A stretch of 62,444 bases of DNA from DASYQD01 sp036005845. Its GTDB lineage: Bacteria; Acidobacteriota; Thermoanaerobaculia; Multivoradales; JAIOJS01. Below the pieces are notes generated by a model that worked only from the letters and a program-made list of their open reading frames with translations, was not told the DNA's origin and did not search any database. A program made the translations under genes and the position numbers. Position 1 is the first letter of the stretch. The number at the start of each line of letters is the position of its first letter. The stretch covers positions 1 through 62,444 of the forward strand of contig DASYQD010000052.1 in NCBI GenBank assembly GCA_036005845.1, written 5' to 3'. This document shows positions 30,813-38,605 of this stretch, in pieces.

Positions 30813-31129
30813 CGGCGCCGGCGGCGCGTCGGATCGATGCCGATCGACTTCAGGAACGACAGGTCCCCGCCGTTGATCTGGAACACCGGCTCCTGCGGCA
30901 GCGGCAGCTTGCCGCGCTCGGGCGCCACCAGCGCGTGCTGCTCGCCGTCCTGCTTCTTGCAATCGACGAGGAGGTAGAGCGAGTAGCCTTCTTCGCGCAA
31001 CTGCCGCCACGTGCGGTGCACGTCGGTGGAGTCCGAGATCGCCTCGTAGAGGGCCTTGCGGAACTCCGAGAGCATGTGCTGCAGGCGCTCGTTGACCAAA
31101 GACCGGTCGTCCTCCAGCTTGGACCTCAT
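30809..31129 (-). CDS. Small conserved hypothetical protein upstream of rlmN
   Basis: 106 residues, unknown family. Mixed alpha/beta: a helical N-terminus (LVNERLQHMLSEFRKALYEA), then REEGYSLYLLVDCKK and a C-terminal acidic/hydrophobic part ending in an Arg-rich tail (DPTRRRRR) that could contact nucleic acid. The ATG at 31129 is used; an upstream start at 31174 would add 15 residues. The 4-nt overlap with rlmN and its distinct amino-acid composition argue that it is a real cotranscribed gene. I cannot assign a function. Confidence 0.6.
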   Translation of the reverse strand: MRSKLEDDRSLVNERLQHMLSEFRKALYEAISDSTDVHRTWRQLREEGYSLYLLVDCKKQDGEQHALVAPERGKLPLPQEPVFQINGGDLSFLKSIGIDPTRRRRR

Positions 31130-31278
31130 GACCCCCGCGGGCCGGACAATCAATGCATCGAAGAACGATGTCAAGGCAGATTAGCGCCCGACCTGGGGCC
31201 TGTCAAACGAGCCGCGCGCAGATCGCGCCGCGCTGCGCGCGCGCACCGCGCGGGCTGGACGCGCGCCGCCGCGACGTG

Positions 31279-31284
31279 TAGAAA
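31279..31284 (+). promoter_or_regulatory. -10-like hexamer before the sugar kinase-like gene
   Basis: TAGAAA lies 9 nt before the ATG at 31294; the same spacing as elsewhere. The preceding 130 bases hold nothing else I can assign. Confidence 0.35.
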
Positions 31285-31293
31285 CCGACGGCG

Positions 31294-32304
31294 ATGAGCG
31301 CCCGTTCCTCACGTCCGCGGCTGCCGGCGATCGCCGGCTGGCTGCAGGACTGGGGGCTCGAGCCGCGCGCCATCGAGAGCTTGACCGGCGACGTCTCGCT
31401 GCGCCGCTACTTCCGCGCTCACCTCGGCGACGGCAGCACCGCCATCGTCGCCTACTACCCGGTGCAGCTGCGGCCGGTGTGCCGCCGCTTCCGGTTGACG
31501 ACGGCGATGCTCGACGAAGTGGGCGTGCCGGTGCCGGTCATCCGCCGCGCCGATTGCCGGCGCGGCCTGATGCTGCTCGAGGACACCGGCGACCGCACGC
31601 TCTACGACGCGGCACGGCGCGACTGGCAGGCGCTGGCGCCGATCTACCGCCGTGCCGTCGACTACCTGCGGCGAATCCAAGCGTTGCCGCGCGAGCGCGT
31701 GGCGACGCTCAACGTCTGGCTCGACGCGATTCTCTTGCGCTGGGAGCTCAAGAAGAGCTGGGACCTGGTGCTGGTGCCGCGCGGTCTGGTGGGACCGCCG
31801 GACGTCGAGCGCGCGTTGTTCGCCGCGCTCGAGACGCTGTGCACCGAGCTCGGCCGCCCCGAGCGCCTCCGTCCGGCGCATCGCGACTTCATGCCGCGCA
31901 ACTTGATGCTGCGCGAGGCCGCGACAGATGCGGCGGGCGACGAGCCCGCGCTCGTCGTGCTCGACCATCAGGACCTCCGCCTCGGCCCGCCGGCTTACGA
32001 CCTCGCCTCGCTGCTCAACGACAGCCTCTTCCCGCCGCGCTGGCTCGAAGACGAGCTGCTCGCCACGCTGCATCCCGGCGACGAGGGTGCCCTCGACTAT
32101 CGCCGCGCCGTCGTGCAGCGTGCGATCAAGGCGGTGGGCAACTACAGCGACTTCGCCCGCCGCGGCTTCGACCGCCACCTCAACTTGGTGGCGCCGACGC
32201 TGGCTCGGGCTTGGCGATGGTTTGGCGAGGTCCCGGAGCTGCGAGCGGTGCAGCCGGCGCTGCGTCCGTTCTGGGAGGCGCAGCTGCACGGTCTGCTAGA
32301 CTGA
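31294..32304 (+). CDS. Aminoglycoside phosphotransferase-fold kinase, AmgK-like
   Basis: 336-residue kinase-fold protein. SLTGDVSLRRYFRA at the N-terminus, a MLLEDTGDRTL hinge, the catalytic loop HRDFMPRNLML and metal-binding VLDHQDLRLGPPAYDLASLL match the AmgK family of N-acetylmuramate/N-acetylglucosamine anomeric kinases used in cell-wall recycling. In those genomes the partner nucleotidyltransferase MurU normally follows; here it does not, and tatA comes next, so the assignment stays at family level. The ATG at 31294 lies 9 nt after a -10-like site. Cytoplasmic. Confidence 0.75.
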   Translation: MSARSSRPRLPAIAGWLQDWGLEPRAIESLTGDVSLRRYFRAHLGDGSTAIVAYYPVQLRPVCRRFRLTTAMLDEVGVPVPVIRRADCRRGLMLLEDTGDRTLYDAARRDWQALAPIYRRAVDYLRRIQALPRERVATLNVWLDAILLRWELKKSWDLVLVPRGLVGPPDVERALFAALETLCTELGRPERLRPAHRDFMPRNLMLREAATDAAGDEPALVVLDHQDLRLGPPAYDLASLLNDSLFPPRWLEDELLATLHPGDEGALDYRRAVVQRAIKAVGNYSDFARRGFDRHLNLVAPTLARAWRWFGEVPELRAVQPALRPFWEAQLHGLLD

Positions 32305-33379
32305 GTCCGAGATCGAAGCGGCCGCTGCCGCTCCGGCCCACACCGCGGAGGTCGTCATGTTCGGAAGCCTTGGTGTCCCGGAGCTGCTGATCATCCTCGC
32401 CATCGTGCTGCTGATCTTCGGCTACTCGCGCCTGCCGCAGCTCGGCAAGGGGCTCGGCCAGGGCATTCGCAACTTCCGCCAGGGGCTGCGCGGCGGCAGC
32501 GACGCCGAGAGCTCCGACCACGACCGCCCCGCCGGCGGCTGAGCCGGCGAGCGCTCCGGCGCCGCGCAGCGAGCGCCGCTCCACCGCGAAGCGCGGTCCA
32601 TACGTCCCGAACGCCGCCGGCGCCAGCATCGCGATCGTCGAATCCGCCGGCACCGTCGGCGGGTCGCCGAGCAGCGCGTCGAGCTGCGCCTCTTGCCACA
32701 GCGTGCGGTGGTAGCCGAGATAGAGCGTCAGCACGCGCTCGACGTAGCGCCGCGTCTCGCCGAAGGCAGGCACGCCGCGCGCGCGGCGCACCGCCGCGGG
32801 TCCGGCGTTGTAGGCGGCGAGCGCCAGCTCCAGGTTGTCGTCGAAGCGGCGCAGCAGGTCGCGCAGGTAGCGGGCGCCGGCGCGCACGTTGGCGTGCGGA
32901 TCGGTGAGCCGCGCGGCGCCGTAGGTCTGAGCCGTCGACGGCATGAGCTGCATCAGGCCCTGCGCGCCGGCCGGCGAGATGGCGCCGGCGTCGAAGCCTG
33001 ACTCGGTCTGCACCACGGCCAGCAGCAGCAGGCTGTCGAGGCGGTAGCGGTCGGCGGTGTCTTCGATCAGCGAACCGTAGGGGATGCTGGCGAGGAGCTG
33101 GTGGCGGCTGGCGCTCTTGCGCTCGTCGCCGAAGAGGGCGAACGTGCGCGTGCGCGCGGACTGGATCGCCGACAGTGGGCGCTCGTCGCCGAACAGGCGC
33201 AGCCCGGCTTCGCCGTCGCGCCGCCAGTAGGCGAGCTCGTCGAGCATGGCCATCCGTTCGAGGCTCGGCGCCGGCGGTGGGTCGGCCGGCGGCGCGGGCG
33301 CGCCCGAGCTCGTCGGCCAAAACAGCACCAGCAGCACCGCGCCACCCACCAGGGCGGAAAAAGTCCTACGGTCGCGCAT
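32180..33379 (-). CDS. Lytic transglycosylase (SLT family 1)
   Basis: 399 residues. Signal/anchor helix near residues 8-24, then the Slt catalytic domain: the catalytic Glu in VVQTESGFDAGAISPAGAQGLMQLMPSTAQ, GARYLRDLL, and ALAAYNAGPAAVRRA. It cleaves glycan strands in the periplasm. The last 110 or so residues are Ala-rich and charged and lie antisense to tatA and to the end of the kinase-like gene. The natural end was probably near residue 275, so the tail may be a read-through product. The ATG at 33379 follows GGAGGG. A sigma-54-type promoter lies 129 nt upstream. Confidence 0.82.
   Translation of the reverse strand: MRDRRTFSALVGGAVLLVLFWPTSSGAPAPPADPPPAPSLERMAMLDELAYWRRDGEAGLRLFGDERPLSAIQSARTRTFALFGDERKSASRHQLLASIPYGSLIEDTADRYRLDSLLLLAVVQTESGFDAGAISPAGAQGLMQLMPSTAQTYGAARLTDPHANVRAGARYLRDLLRRFDDNLELALAAYNAGPAAVRRARGVPAFGETRRYVERVLTLYLGYHRTLWQEAQLDALLGDPPTVPADSTIAMLAPAAFGTYGPRFAVERRSLRGAGALAGSAAGGAVVVGALGVAAAAQPLAEVANALAEPLAELRQARVAEDQQHDGEDDQQLRDTKASEHDDLRGVGRSGSGRFDLGLSLADRAAAPPRTDAAPAAPLAAPGPRQTIAKPEPASAPPS
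32357..32542 (+). CDS. tatA: Sec-independent translocase subunit TatA/E
   Basis: 61-residue twin-arginine translocase pore subunit. The N-terminal transmembrane helix (FGSLGVPELLIILAIVLLIF) has the conserved Glu, followed by the FG-type hinge (FGYSRLPQLGKGLG), an amphipathic helix and a charged tail. GGAGG is 7 nt upstream of the ATG. tatC is not in the window. The whole gene lies antisense within the open frame of the transglycosylase. Confidence 0.93.
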   Translation: MFGSLGVPELLIILAIVLLIFGYSRLPQLGKGLGQGIRNFRQGLRGGSDAESSDHDRPAGG

Positions 33380-33507
33380 GGGTCCCTCCGACAACTCTCC
33401 TCTCGGCCGTGATGGCCCGGGGATCAGAAACCCAGGGCATCGTGGTCAAAGTGGCACTCGCCCGCGAGTGGTGGGGCGAAGAGCGGAAATCTCCGTCCGG
33501 CGGCTAA

Positions 33508-33521
33508 GCAATTCCAGTGCC
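33508..33521 (-). promoter_or_regulatory. Sigma-54 (-24/-12) promoter of the transglycosylase
   Basis: On the minus strand GGCACTGGAATTGC has GG and GC 10 nt apart; the -24 (GGCAC) and -12 (TTGC) elements are both good. It lies between the Fis-like gene and the transglycosylase, which would be transcribed with a leader of about 115 nt. Confidence 0.58.
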
Positions 33522-33565
33522 GTGGAGAGCGGAAACGAGGCGTTAAGATGTCAGAAGGGGATGAT

Positions 33566-33838
33566 TCAGCGCGCGGACGCGCGCCGGCGGGGACGGGGAC
33601 GCGGAGCGGCGGCGAAGTCCTTGGGAGCGATCTTGAGCGCGGCCATCTTGTTGCGCAGCGTGTTGCGGTGCACGCCCAGCGACGACGCCGAGCGCGACAG
33701 GCTGCCGGCGTGCTCGCGCAGCGCGGCCAGCAGGTACTGCCGCTCGAACTCGCGGCTCGCCTGTTGGAGCGAGATCCCTTCGCGGACGAGCTCGCCCACC
33801 AACCGACAGAGATGGCCGTTCAGGGTCTGATCGCTCAC
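33566..33838 (-). CDS. Fis-family helix-turn-helix protein
   Basis: 90-residue DNA-binding protein. The N-terminal helices (LCRLVGELVREGISLQQASR, then EFERQYLLAALREHAGSLSR) and the helix-turn-helix SRSASSLGVHRNTLRNKMAAL match Fis and the NtrC C-terminal domain. A basic Arg-rich tail follows. It lacks receiver and AAA domains, so it could act as a nucleoid-type or accessory factor at sigma-54 promoters such as the one just downstream. ATG start; no near-consensus ribosome site. Confidence 0.85.
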   Translation of the reverse strand: MSDQTLNGHLCRLVGELVREGISLQQASREFERQYLLAALREHAGSLSRSASSLGVHRNTLRNKMAALKIAPKDFAAAPRPRPRRRASAR

Positions 33839-33946
33839 GGGTCTCGCGGGTCTTTCGAAAGGAAGGCGGCAGTCTAGCGCGCACGCATACGCCGCGCTAG
33901 TAGCCGTGAACGCGCAATCCCGCGCTGGTTCGGCTCGCGCTTCCGG

Positions 33947-35170
33947 TTACTTCGGCTCTAACTTGTCGCCGACGTAGATCGGGTATCGCGAGGTGACGAT
34001 ACGCGCCACCGCGCCGCGCGAGGCCACCGACAGCACCGCCAGCTCGCCGAGCACGACCGGCGGCTTGCCCGGCGCGTTCCTGCGGTAGATCGTGTAGAGG
34101 TCGCCAGGCGCCGCGCCGCTGTCGGCGCCGAGGTTGACGAACACCACGTGGTCCTCGCCGAGGCTCACCAGGTCGTCCTTCGCGCGCAGGATCACCGGGT
34201 CGTCGGCCAGGGCTTCGGTCGAGACCGGCACGTTGGGAGGCCGCAATCCGGTGCGGCGGCCGAGCGGCACCGGCTCGGGCACGAAGGGCTTGAGGCCGGC
34301 GCCGTCGATGATGCTGTCGCAGGCCTGCACGATCTCGGCGATGGCGAGCTGGTCCTGCACGGTGAGCAGGCGCAGGCGCCCCTGGTACTGGTAGAGGCGG
34401 CCCACCACCTGGCGCGTGTCAGGGTTCTTCAACAGGTCGAGCGGCCGCACGATGGTGTAGACGACGCCGGGCGTGAGCCCGGCCGCCATGCCGCCGTCGA
34501 CGTAGACGATGTCGCCGATCGTCAGGTTGTACTTGACGGTGTCGGCGCCGAAGACGGTGCCGGTGCTGCCGTAGCCGCCGCCGGCGGCGCCGTTGAGCTG
34601 CGGCGACATGCCGTTGTACTCGGAGCCGACGATGTGGTACCCGAACTGCTCGTCGGGGTCGCCGACGTAGCCGCTGCAGTAGATGTCGTCCTCGGTGCCG
34701 AGCGGCGCCAGCGGCACCACCTTGGTGTTGATGGCGAGCGGCGGGCGCTCCTCGATCGGCGTGCCCTCGGGGTTGGTGTTGCCGGCCGTCGCCGCGGCGC
34801 CGCCGAGGTCCTGCTCGGCGAGCTGCTCGACGGGCGCCACCTGCGCGCCAACGGTTATCGGGTCGCCGGGGTAGATCCAGTGCGCGTCGAGGATGTAGGT
34901 GTTCTTCTCCCAGATCTGCGGCCAGAGGTAACTGTTGCCGAGGTACTTGCCGGCGATGGCCCACAGGGTGTCCCCGGGCACGACGATGTGGACCTGGGCA
35001 TCGGGAGTATCAGGCGGCACCGGCGGCGGGTCCCAGGCCGTCCAGTGGTCGCCGACCTTGTGCAGTGTCTGCGGCGGCGTGTCCGAGGCGCTGAGCACGC
35101 TCGGGATCAACAGGGCGGCAAACAGGGCGAGGACGACCGCAGCGATCCCACTCCGTCCACGCAACGTCAT
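33947..35170 (-). CDS. Secreted LysM-domain protein
   Basis: 407 residues. Signal peptide (about 1-28, ending SVLSA) followed by a LysM domain (about 60-108: HIVVPGDTLWAIAGKYLGNSYLWPQIWEKN, then IYPGDPITV) that binds peptidoglycan. The rest, about 290 residues, contains repeated beta-type segments (YNLTIGDIVYVDGG, VGRLYQYQGRLRLLTVQDQ, and the ending YVGDKLEPK) typical of large acidobacterial LysM proteins without a known enzymatic domain. It has its own promoter upstream (35260-35288) and a ribosome site GGAGGAGG in front of the ATG. Confidence 0.85.
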   Translation of the reverse strand: MTLRGRSGIAAVVLALFAALLIPSVLSASDTPPQTLHKVGDHWTAWDPPPVPPDTPDAQVHIVVPGDTLWAIAGKYLGNSYLWPQIWEKNTYILDAHWIYPGDPITVGAQVAPVEQLAEQDLGGAAATAGNTNPEGTPIEERPPLAINTKVVPLAPLGTEDDIYCSGYVGDPDEQFGYHIVGSEYNGMSPQLNGAAGGGYGSTGTVFGADTVKYNLTIGDIVYVDGGMAAGLTPGVVYTIVRPLDLLKNPDTRQVVGRLYQYQGRLRLLTVQDQLAIAEIVQACDSIIDGAGLKPFVPEPVPLGRRTGLRPPNVPVSTEALADDPVILRAKDDLVSLGEDHVVFVNLGADSGAAPGDLYTIYRRNAPGKPPVVLGELAVLSVASRGAVARIVTSRYPIYVGDKLEPK

Positions 35171-35259
35171 GTCGATGCCTCCTCCGACCCGGCGCAGAGA
35201 CGCAAACTCAAGAGCAGCTACCTACAGAAGCAGCGGCAGAGACTTGGAAGCTCTCCTGG

Positions 35260-35288
35260 ACGGTACGCGAGCTGCCCCGTCGTGTCAA
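35260..35288 (-). promoter_or_regulatory. Sigma-70 promoter of the LysM gene
   Basis: On the minus strand TTGACA (35288-35283), a 17-nt spacer and TACCGT (35265-35260) form a good housekeeping promoter. The transcript would have a leader of about 80 nt before the ATG at 35170. Confidence 0.62.
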
Positions 35289-35299
35289 GAGTTTGGCTT

Positions 35300-35332
35300 C
35301 ACTCTCCTCAAGCAATGCTTGAAGGGAGAGTG
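35300..35332 (-). terminator. Hairpin after the cpoB-like gene
   Basis: CACTCTC...GAGAGTG and an inner CTCAAGC/GCTTGA pair fold into one long imperfect stem 18 nt after the cpoB stop. It ends the long minus-strand envelope operon and precedes the LysM promoter. The tail is not T-rich. Confidence 0.55.
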
Positions 35333-35349
35333 GTCGCTCGGCGGCGCTG

Positions 35350-36360
35350 CTATGGCGCCAGCTTGGCCTTGCGCTCGGCGGCGAGGGTGGCGGCGGCGGT
35401 ATCGGGGTAGCGGCGGACGAGCTCGTCGTAGGTGGCGACCGCCTGCGAGGTCTCGTGGAGCTCCTCGAACGCCTGCCCCATCTTGTAGAGCGCGTCGGGA
35501 ACCTTGTTGGCGTCCGGGTAGCGCTCGACGGTGCGGCGGAAGGCCTCGAGCGCGCCGCGAAAGTCGCCGCGCTCGAAGCGGGAGGCGCCGATCCAGAACT
35601 GCGCGTTGTCGGAGAGCTCGCTCTGCGGCGCCTCGGCGAGGAACTCTTCGAAGCGTGCCTCGGCCTGCGGGTACTTGCCCTGATGGTAGAAGGTGTAGGC
35701 CTCGTCGTAGACGGCCTGCGCTTCGCGCGGCACCGGGGTGGTCTCGCTGGCGCCGCCGGCGGGGGCAGCGCTCTCCGCGCGCGACGGTGCCGCTGCGGGA
35801 GGCGGCGCGGCGGCCGAGCGAGGCGGCGCGGTGGGCGCCGGGGCCGGCGTCGGCGGCGGCACCGGCGCGTCGAGAGGCAGCTCGCTCTCTTCGAGGCTCC
35901 CCGACGAGCGGCGCGCGGAAGCGGTCGTCGACGGCGCCGGCGTCGCGCGCGCGGCCGCGGCGGGCGCGGAGGTCGGCGGCCTGCGGGCCGCCGACGTCGA
36001 AGGCATCGGCGCACCGACGGCGCGCGCGCCGGGCGTGGCCACCGGCGGCGCCACCGCTCCGGTTCCCGCGCCTCCGCTGCTCGGAATCGACGCCGCGCCG
36101 CCGCCGCTCGGGCTCATCGGCGTGTTCGCGCTACCGCGCGTGCCGAGCCGCGCCTCGAGCGCCGCCACCTGCTGGCGCAGCCGCTGCAGCTCGACCTCCT
36201 GTACGGCCGATTTCTGCGACAGCTCGAGCACGCGCGCCTCGAGCGCCTGGAGCTGGTCGTCGCGCCGCTCGCCCGGCATGCGCGGCACCGAAGCGCAACC
36301 GGCGAGCGTCGTCGCGGCGAGCGCCGCGGCGACGAGCAGGGCGATGCGGACGGGCGACAG
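35350..36360 (-). CDS. CpoB/YbgF-like lipoprotein with coiled coil and TPRs
   Basis: About 336 residues. Signal with lipobox TLAGC, a coiled coil (QLQALEARVLELSQ to QVAALEARL), a 110-residue Ala/Pro/Ser linker, then three TPRs (about 220-330: AVYDEAYTFYHQGKYPQAEA, SDNAQFWIGASRFERGDFRG, VPDALYKMGQAFEELHE). CpoB coordinates outer-membrane constriction with septal wall synthesis, usually beside tol-pal; here it follows bamD. No ATG, GTG or TTG exists at the expected N-terminus; CTG at 36360 (or at 36375, overlapping the bamD stop) is the best start. Only the start codon is in doubt. Confidence 0.82.
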   Translation of the reverse strand: MSPVRIALLVAAALAATTLAGCASVPRMPGERRDDQLQALEARVLELSQKSAVQEVELQRLRQQVAALEARLGTRGSANTPMSPSGGGAASIPSSGGAGTGAVAPPVATPGARAVGAPMPSTSAARRPPTSAPAAAARATPAPSTTASARRSSGSLEESELPLDAPVPPPTPAPAPTAPPRSAAAPPPAAAPSRAESAAPAGGASETTPVPREAQAVYDEAYTFYHQGKYPQAEARFEEFLAEAPQSELSDNAQFWIGASRFERGDFRGALEAFRRTVERYPDANKVPDALYKMGQAFEELHETSQAVATYDELVRRYPDTAAATLAAERKAKLAP

Positions 36361-36371
36361 AGCGCGCGCGC

Positions 36372-37139
36372 TCAGCTCGGGATGTCGTGCGTATAGCCGC
36401 TCTGCGGGAACTCCTGGCGCAGCTTCTCGAACCACTGTGCGGCCTCCTCGGGCTTGCCCATGCGCTTGAGGGAGAGACCCAGGTAGTAGTAGACCTTGTC
36501 CTTCTCGGCGAACTCGGGATAGGTGGCCAGCAGGTACTCGAGCCGGTTCGCGGTGGCGACCGGAATGCCGTAGCGGAAGTAGAAGCGCGCCACCTGGAAC
36601 TCGTGCTCGCCGAGCTTGACGCGCACGTCGGCGAGGCGCTGCTTGGCCTCGGCGGCGTACTCGCTCGTCGGGTAGAGGCGCAGCAGGTCCTCGAAGGCGG
36701 CGACCGCCTGCCGAGTCACGCTCTGGTCGCGGTCGGGGCGCTCGACGCGCGCCGCCAGCGCGTTGCCGATCTGCAGCTGCACGTAGGCGGCACGGTCGCT
36801 GGTGGGAAAGCGGTTCAAGAAGTCGCGGTACTTCGCCTCCGCCTGCACCAGGGTCTGCGTGCCGCCCTGCTTGTAGAGCGAGTCGGCGACGAGCAGCAGC
36901 GCCTCGCGGCCGGAGATGGAGTTGGGCTCCACCTCGAAGGCGTGGGTCAGGTACTTGCGTGCCTGCGAGTACTTCTCGACGCCCATCAACCGCTGCCCTT
37001 CGGCGAGCGACTCGGCGGCGGAGAGCTGCAGCAGCGGGTCCTGGCGCTCGGCGCGGCGACCGCTGCGGCAACCGGTGAGGGCGCCGCCGGCGAGAAGGAC
37101 GGCGGCAAGGAAGAGGATCTGGATGCGGTCACGTCTCAT
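36372..37139 (-). CDS. bamD: Outer-membrane assembly lipoprotein BamD
   Basis: 255 residues. Signal with lipobox LTGC, then about five TPR-like hairpins (GQRLMGVEKYSQARKYLTHAF, AEAKYRDFLNRFPTSDRA, AFEDLLRLYPTSEYAAEAKQ, then the KLGEHEFQVARFYFRYG segment conserved in BamD, and YLLATYPEFAEKDKVYYYLG). BamD works with BamA to insert barrel proteins; bamA is not in this window. ATGA overlap with rpe fixes the start. Confidence 0.9.
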   Translation of the reverse strand: MRRDRIQILFLAAVLLAGGALTGCRSGRRAERQDPLLQLSAAESLAEGQRLMGVEKYSQARKYLTHAFEVEPNSISGREALLLVADSLYKQGGTQTLVQAEAKYRDFLNRFPTSDRAAYVQLQIGNALAARVERPDRDQSVTRQAVAAFEDLLRLYPTSEYAAEAKQRLADVRVKLGEHEFQVARFYFRYGIPVATANRLEYLLATYPEFAEKDKVYYYLGLSLKRMGKPEEAAQWFEKLRQEFPQSGYTHDIPS

Positions 37140-37798
37140 CGAAGGGCTCCTGCGGCAACCTGCCTGAGCTCGCGCATGCGAGCGATGGGATCGGAAGCGG
37201 CGAACACGGCCGAGCCGGCGACGCAGATCGAGGCGCCGGCGGCGACGGCATCGGCGACGTTGTCCAGGCCGATGCCGCCGTCGATCTCGATCTCGATGGG
37301 GAGCGCCGCGTCGCGCACCAGCGCGGCGAGTCGGCGTACCTTGTCGAGGGCATAGGGGATGAAGCGCTGGCCGGCGAAGCCGGGGTTGACCGACATCACC
37401 AGCACGTAGTCGAGCGCGGGCAGGCAGTCGGCGACGGCCGACAGCGGCGTCGCCGGGTTGAGCACGGCACCGGCCTTGGCGCCGGCGGCGCGGATGCGCT
37501 GCAGCAGGCGGTCGAGGTGCGCCGTCGCCTCGACGTGCACCGACACCCAGTTGGCGCCGGCAGCGAGGTAGTCGTCGAGCAGCCGCTCGGGGTTGGCGAC
37601 CATCAGGTGCACGTCGAGCGGCAGCTTGGTGCGGCGCTTCAACGCCTGCACCATCGGCGGCCCGAAGGTGAGGTTGGGGACGAAGTGGCCGTCCATGACG
37701 TCGACGTGCACGAGGTCGGCGCCGCCGCTCTCGCACTGGCGTAGCGCCTCCGCGAGGTCGGCGAGATCCGCGGCGAGGATCGACGGCGCGAGCTTCAC
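37136..37798 (-). CDS. rpe: Ribulose-phosphate 3-epimerase
   Basis: 220-residue TIM-barrel enzyme interconverting ribulose-5-P and xylulose-5-P. Motifs: MKLAPSILAADLADL (Ser and the metal pocket), HVDVMDGHFVPNLTFGP (His and the catalytic Asp), LDVHLMV, VMSVNPGFAGQ and EIDGGI (second catalytic Asp). Length and all active-site residues are normal. It overlaps the PASTA gene upstream and bamD downstream by 4 nt each. Confidence 0.97.
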   Translation of the reverse strand: MKLAPSILAADLADLAEALRQCESGGADLVHVDVMDGHFVPNLTFGPPMVQALKRRTKLPLDVHLMVANPERLLDDYLAAGANWVSVHVEATAHLDRLLQRIRAAGAKAGAVLNPATPLSAVADCLPALDYVLVMSVNPGFAGQRFIPYALDKVRRLAALVRDAALPIEIEIDGGIGLDNVADAVAAGASICVAGSAVFAASDPIARMRELRQVAAGALR

Positions 37799-38583
37799 CT
37801 GCCCTCCACCGCCGGCTCGGCCGGCGCCGCCGACGGGCTCACGTCTTCCGGCTGCGGCACCGCGGCGACGACGAGCGAGATCACCTCGCCGCGCCGTAGC
37901 GGGTGGCCGGGCAGCGGGAACTGCCGCAGCACGAGGCTCTCGGAGACGCCTTCGTAGGGCTCGAACTTGACGCTGCCGACGCGGAAGCCATGCGTCTCGA
38001 GGAACGAGCGCACGGCGTGGTAATCACGATCCACGAGGTCGGGCATGACGTAGGTCTCGCGGCGCCCCTCGGCGGCGAGGAAGAGACGCACCGCGGTGCC
38101 CGGCCCGACCTCGGTGCCGGCCGGCGGCTTCTGCAGTACGACGCTGCCCACCGGCGCGTCGGCGAAGACCTGCGCCACCGTTCCGGTGCCGAGCCCGGCG
38201 GCGGCGAGCGTCACCTGCGCGGCGGGCAGCGCGCTGCCCGCGAGGTCGGGCACCGGCATGACGCGCCGGCCCCGCGACAGCACGAGGTCGACGACGCCGC
38301 CGCGCTTGGCGATCGAGCCCGGGCCGGGCCGCTGCTCGAGCACCCGGCCGGCAGGCACCTGCTCCGAGAAGCGGTCGATGCCGCGCTGGTGGCGGACGCG
38401 CAGCCCCTGGTCGGCGAGGTTCGCCGAGGCGTGGTCGAGCTGCAGGCCGACGAGGTTGGGCACGGGGGTGACGCCGCGGCGAATGAAGAGGCTGAACGAG
38501 AGGTAGGCGGAGGCGACGAAGAGCGCGACGACGACCACCGCGTAGACCAGGCGCACCAGCGCCCGCAGCAGCCATCGACCCAT
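37795..38583 (-). CDS. PASTA-repeat membrane protein without a kinase domain
   Basis: 262 residues. A short cytoplasmic N-terminus, one membrane helix (about 13-34), then three PASTA repeats (about 39-107, 108-175 and 176-245: VPNLVGLQLDHASANLADQG, VPDLAGSALPAAQVTLAAAG, MPDLVDRDYHAVRSFLETHG). PASTA domains bind peptidoglycan precursors and normally belong to kinases or PBPs; here they form a stand-alone extracytoplasmic stalk. The tail is Ala/Pro-rich. It sits in the envelope operon between nfo and rpe, with a 4-nt overlap with rpe. Confidence 0.87.
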   Translation of the reverse strand: MGRWLLRALVRLVYAVVVVALFVASAYLSFSLFIRRGVTPVPNLVGLQLDHASANLADQGLRVRHQRGIDRFSEQVPAGRVLEQRPGPGSIAKRGGVVDLVLSRGRRVMPVPDLAGSALPAAQVTLAAAGLGTGTVAQVFADAPVGSVVLQKPPAGTEVGPGTAVRLFLAAEGRRETYVMPDLVDRDYHAVRSFLETHGFRVGSVKFEPYEGVSESLVLRQFPLPGHPLRRGEVISLVVAAVPQPEDVSPSAAPAEPAVEGR

Positions 38584-38605
38584 GCGTTTCAGTGTAGCAG
38601 CGACC

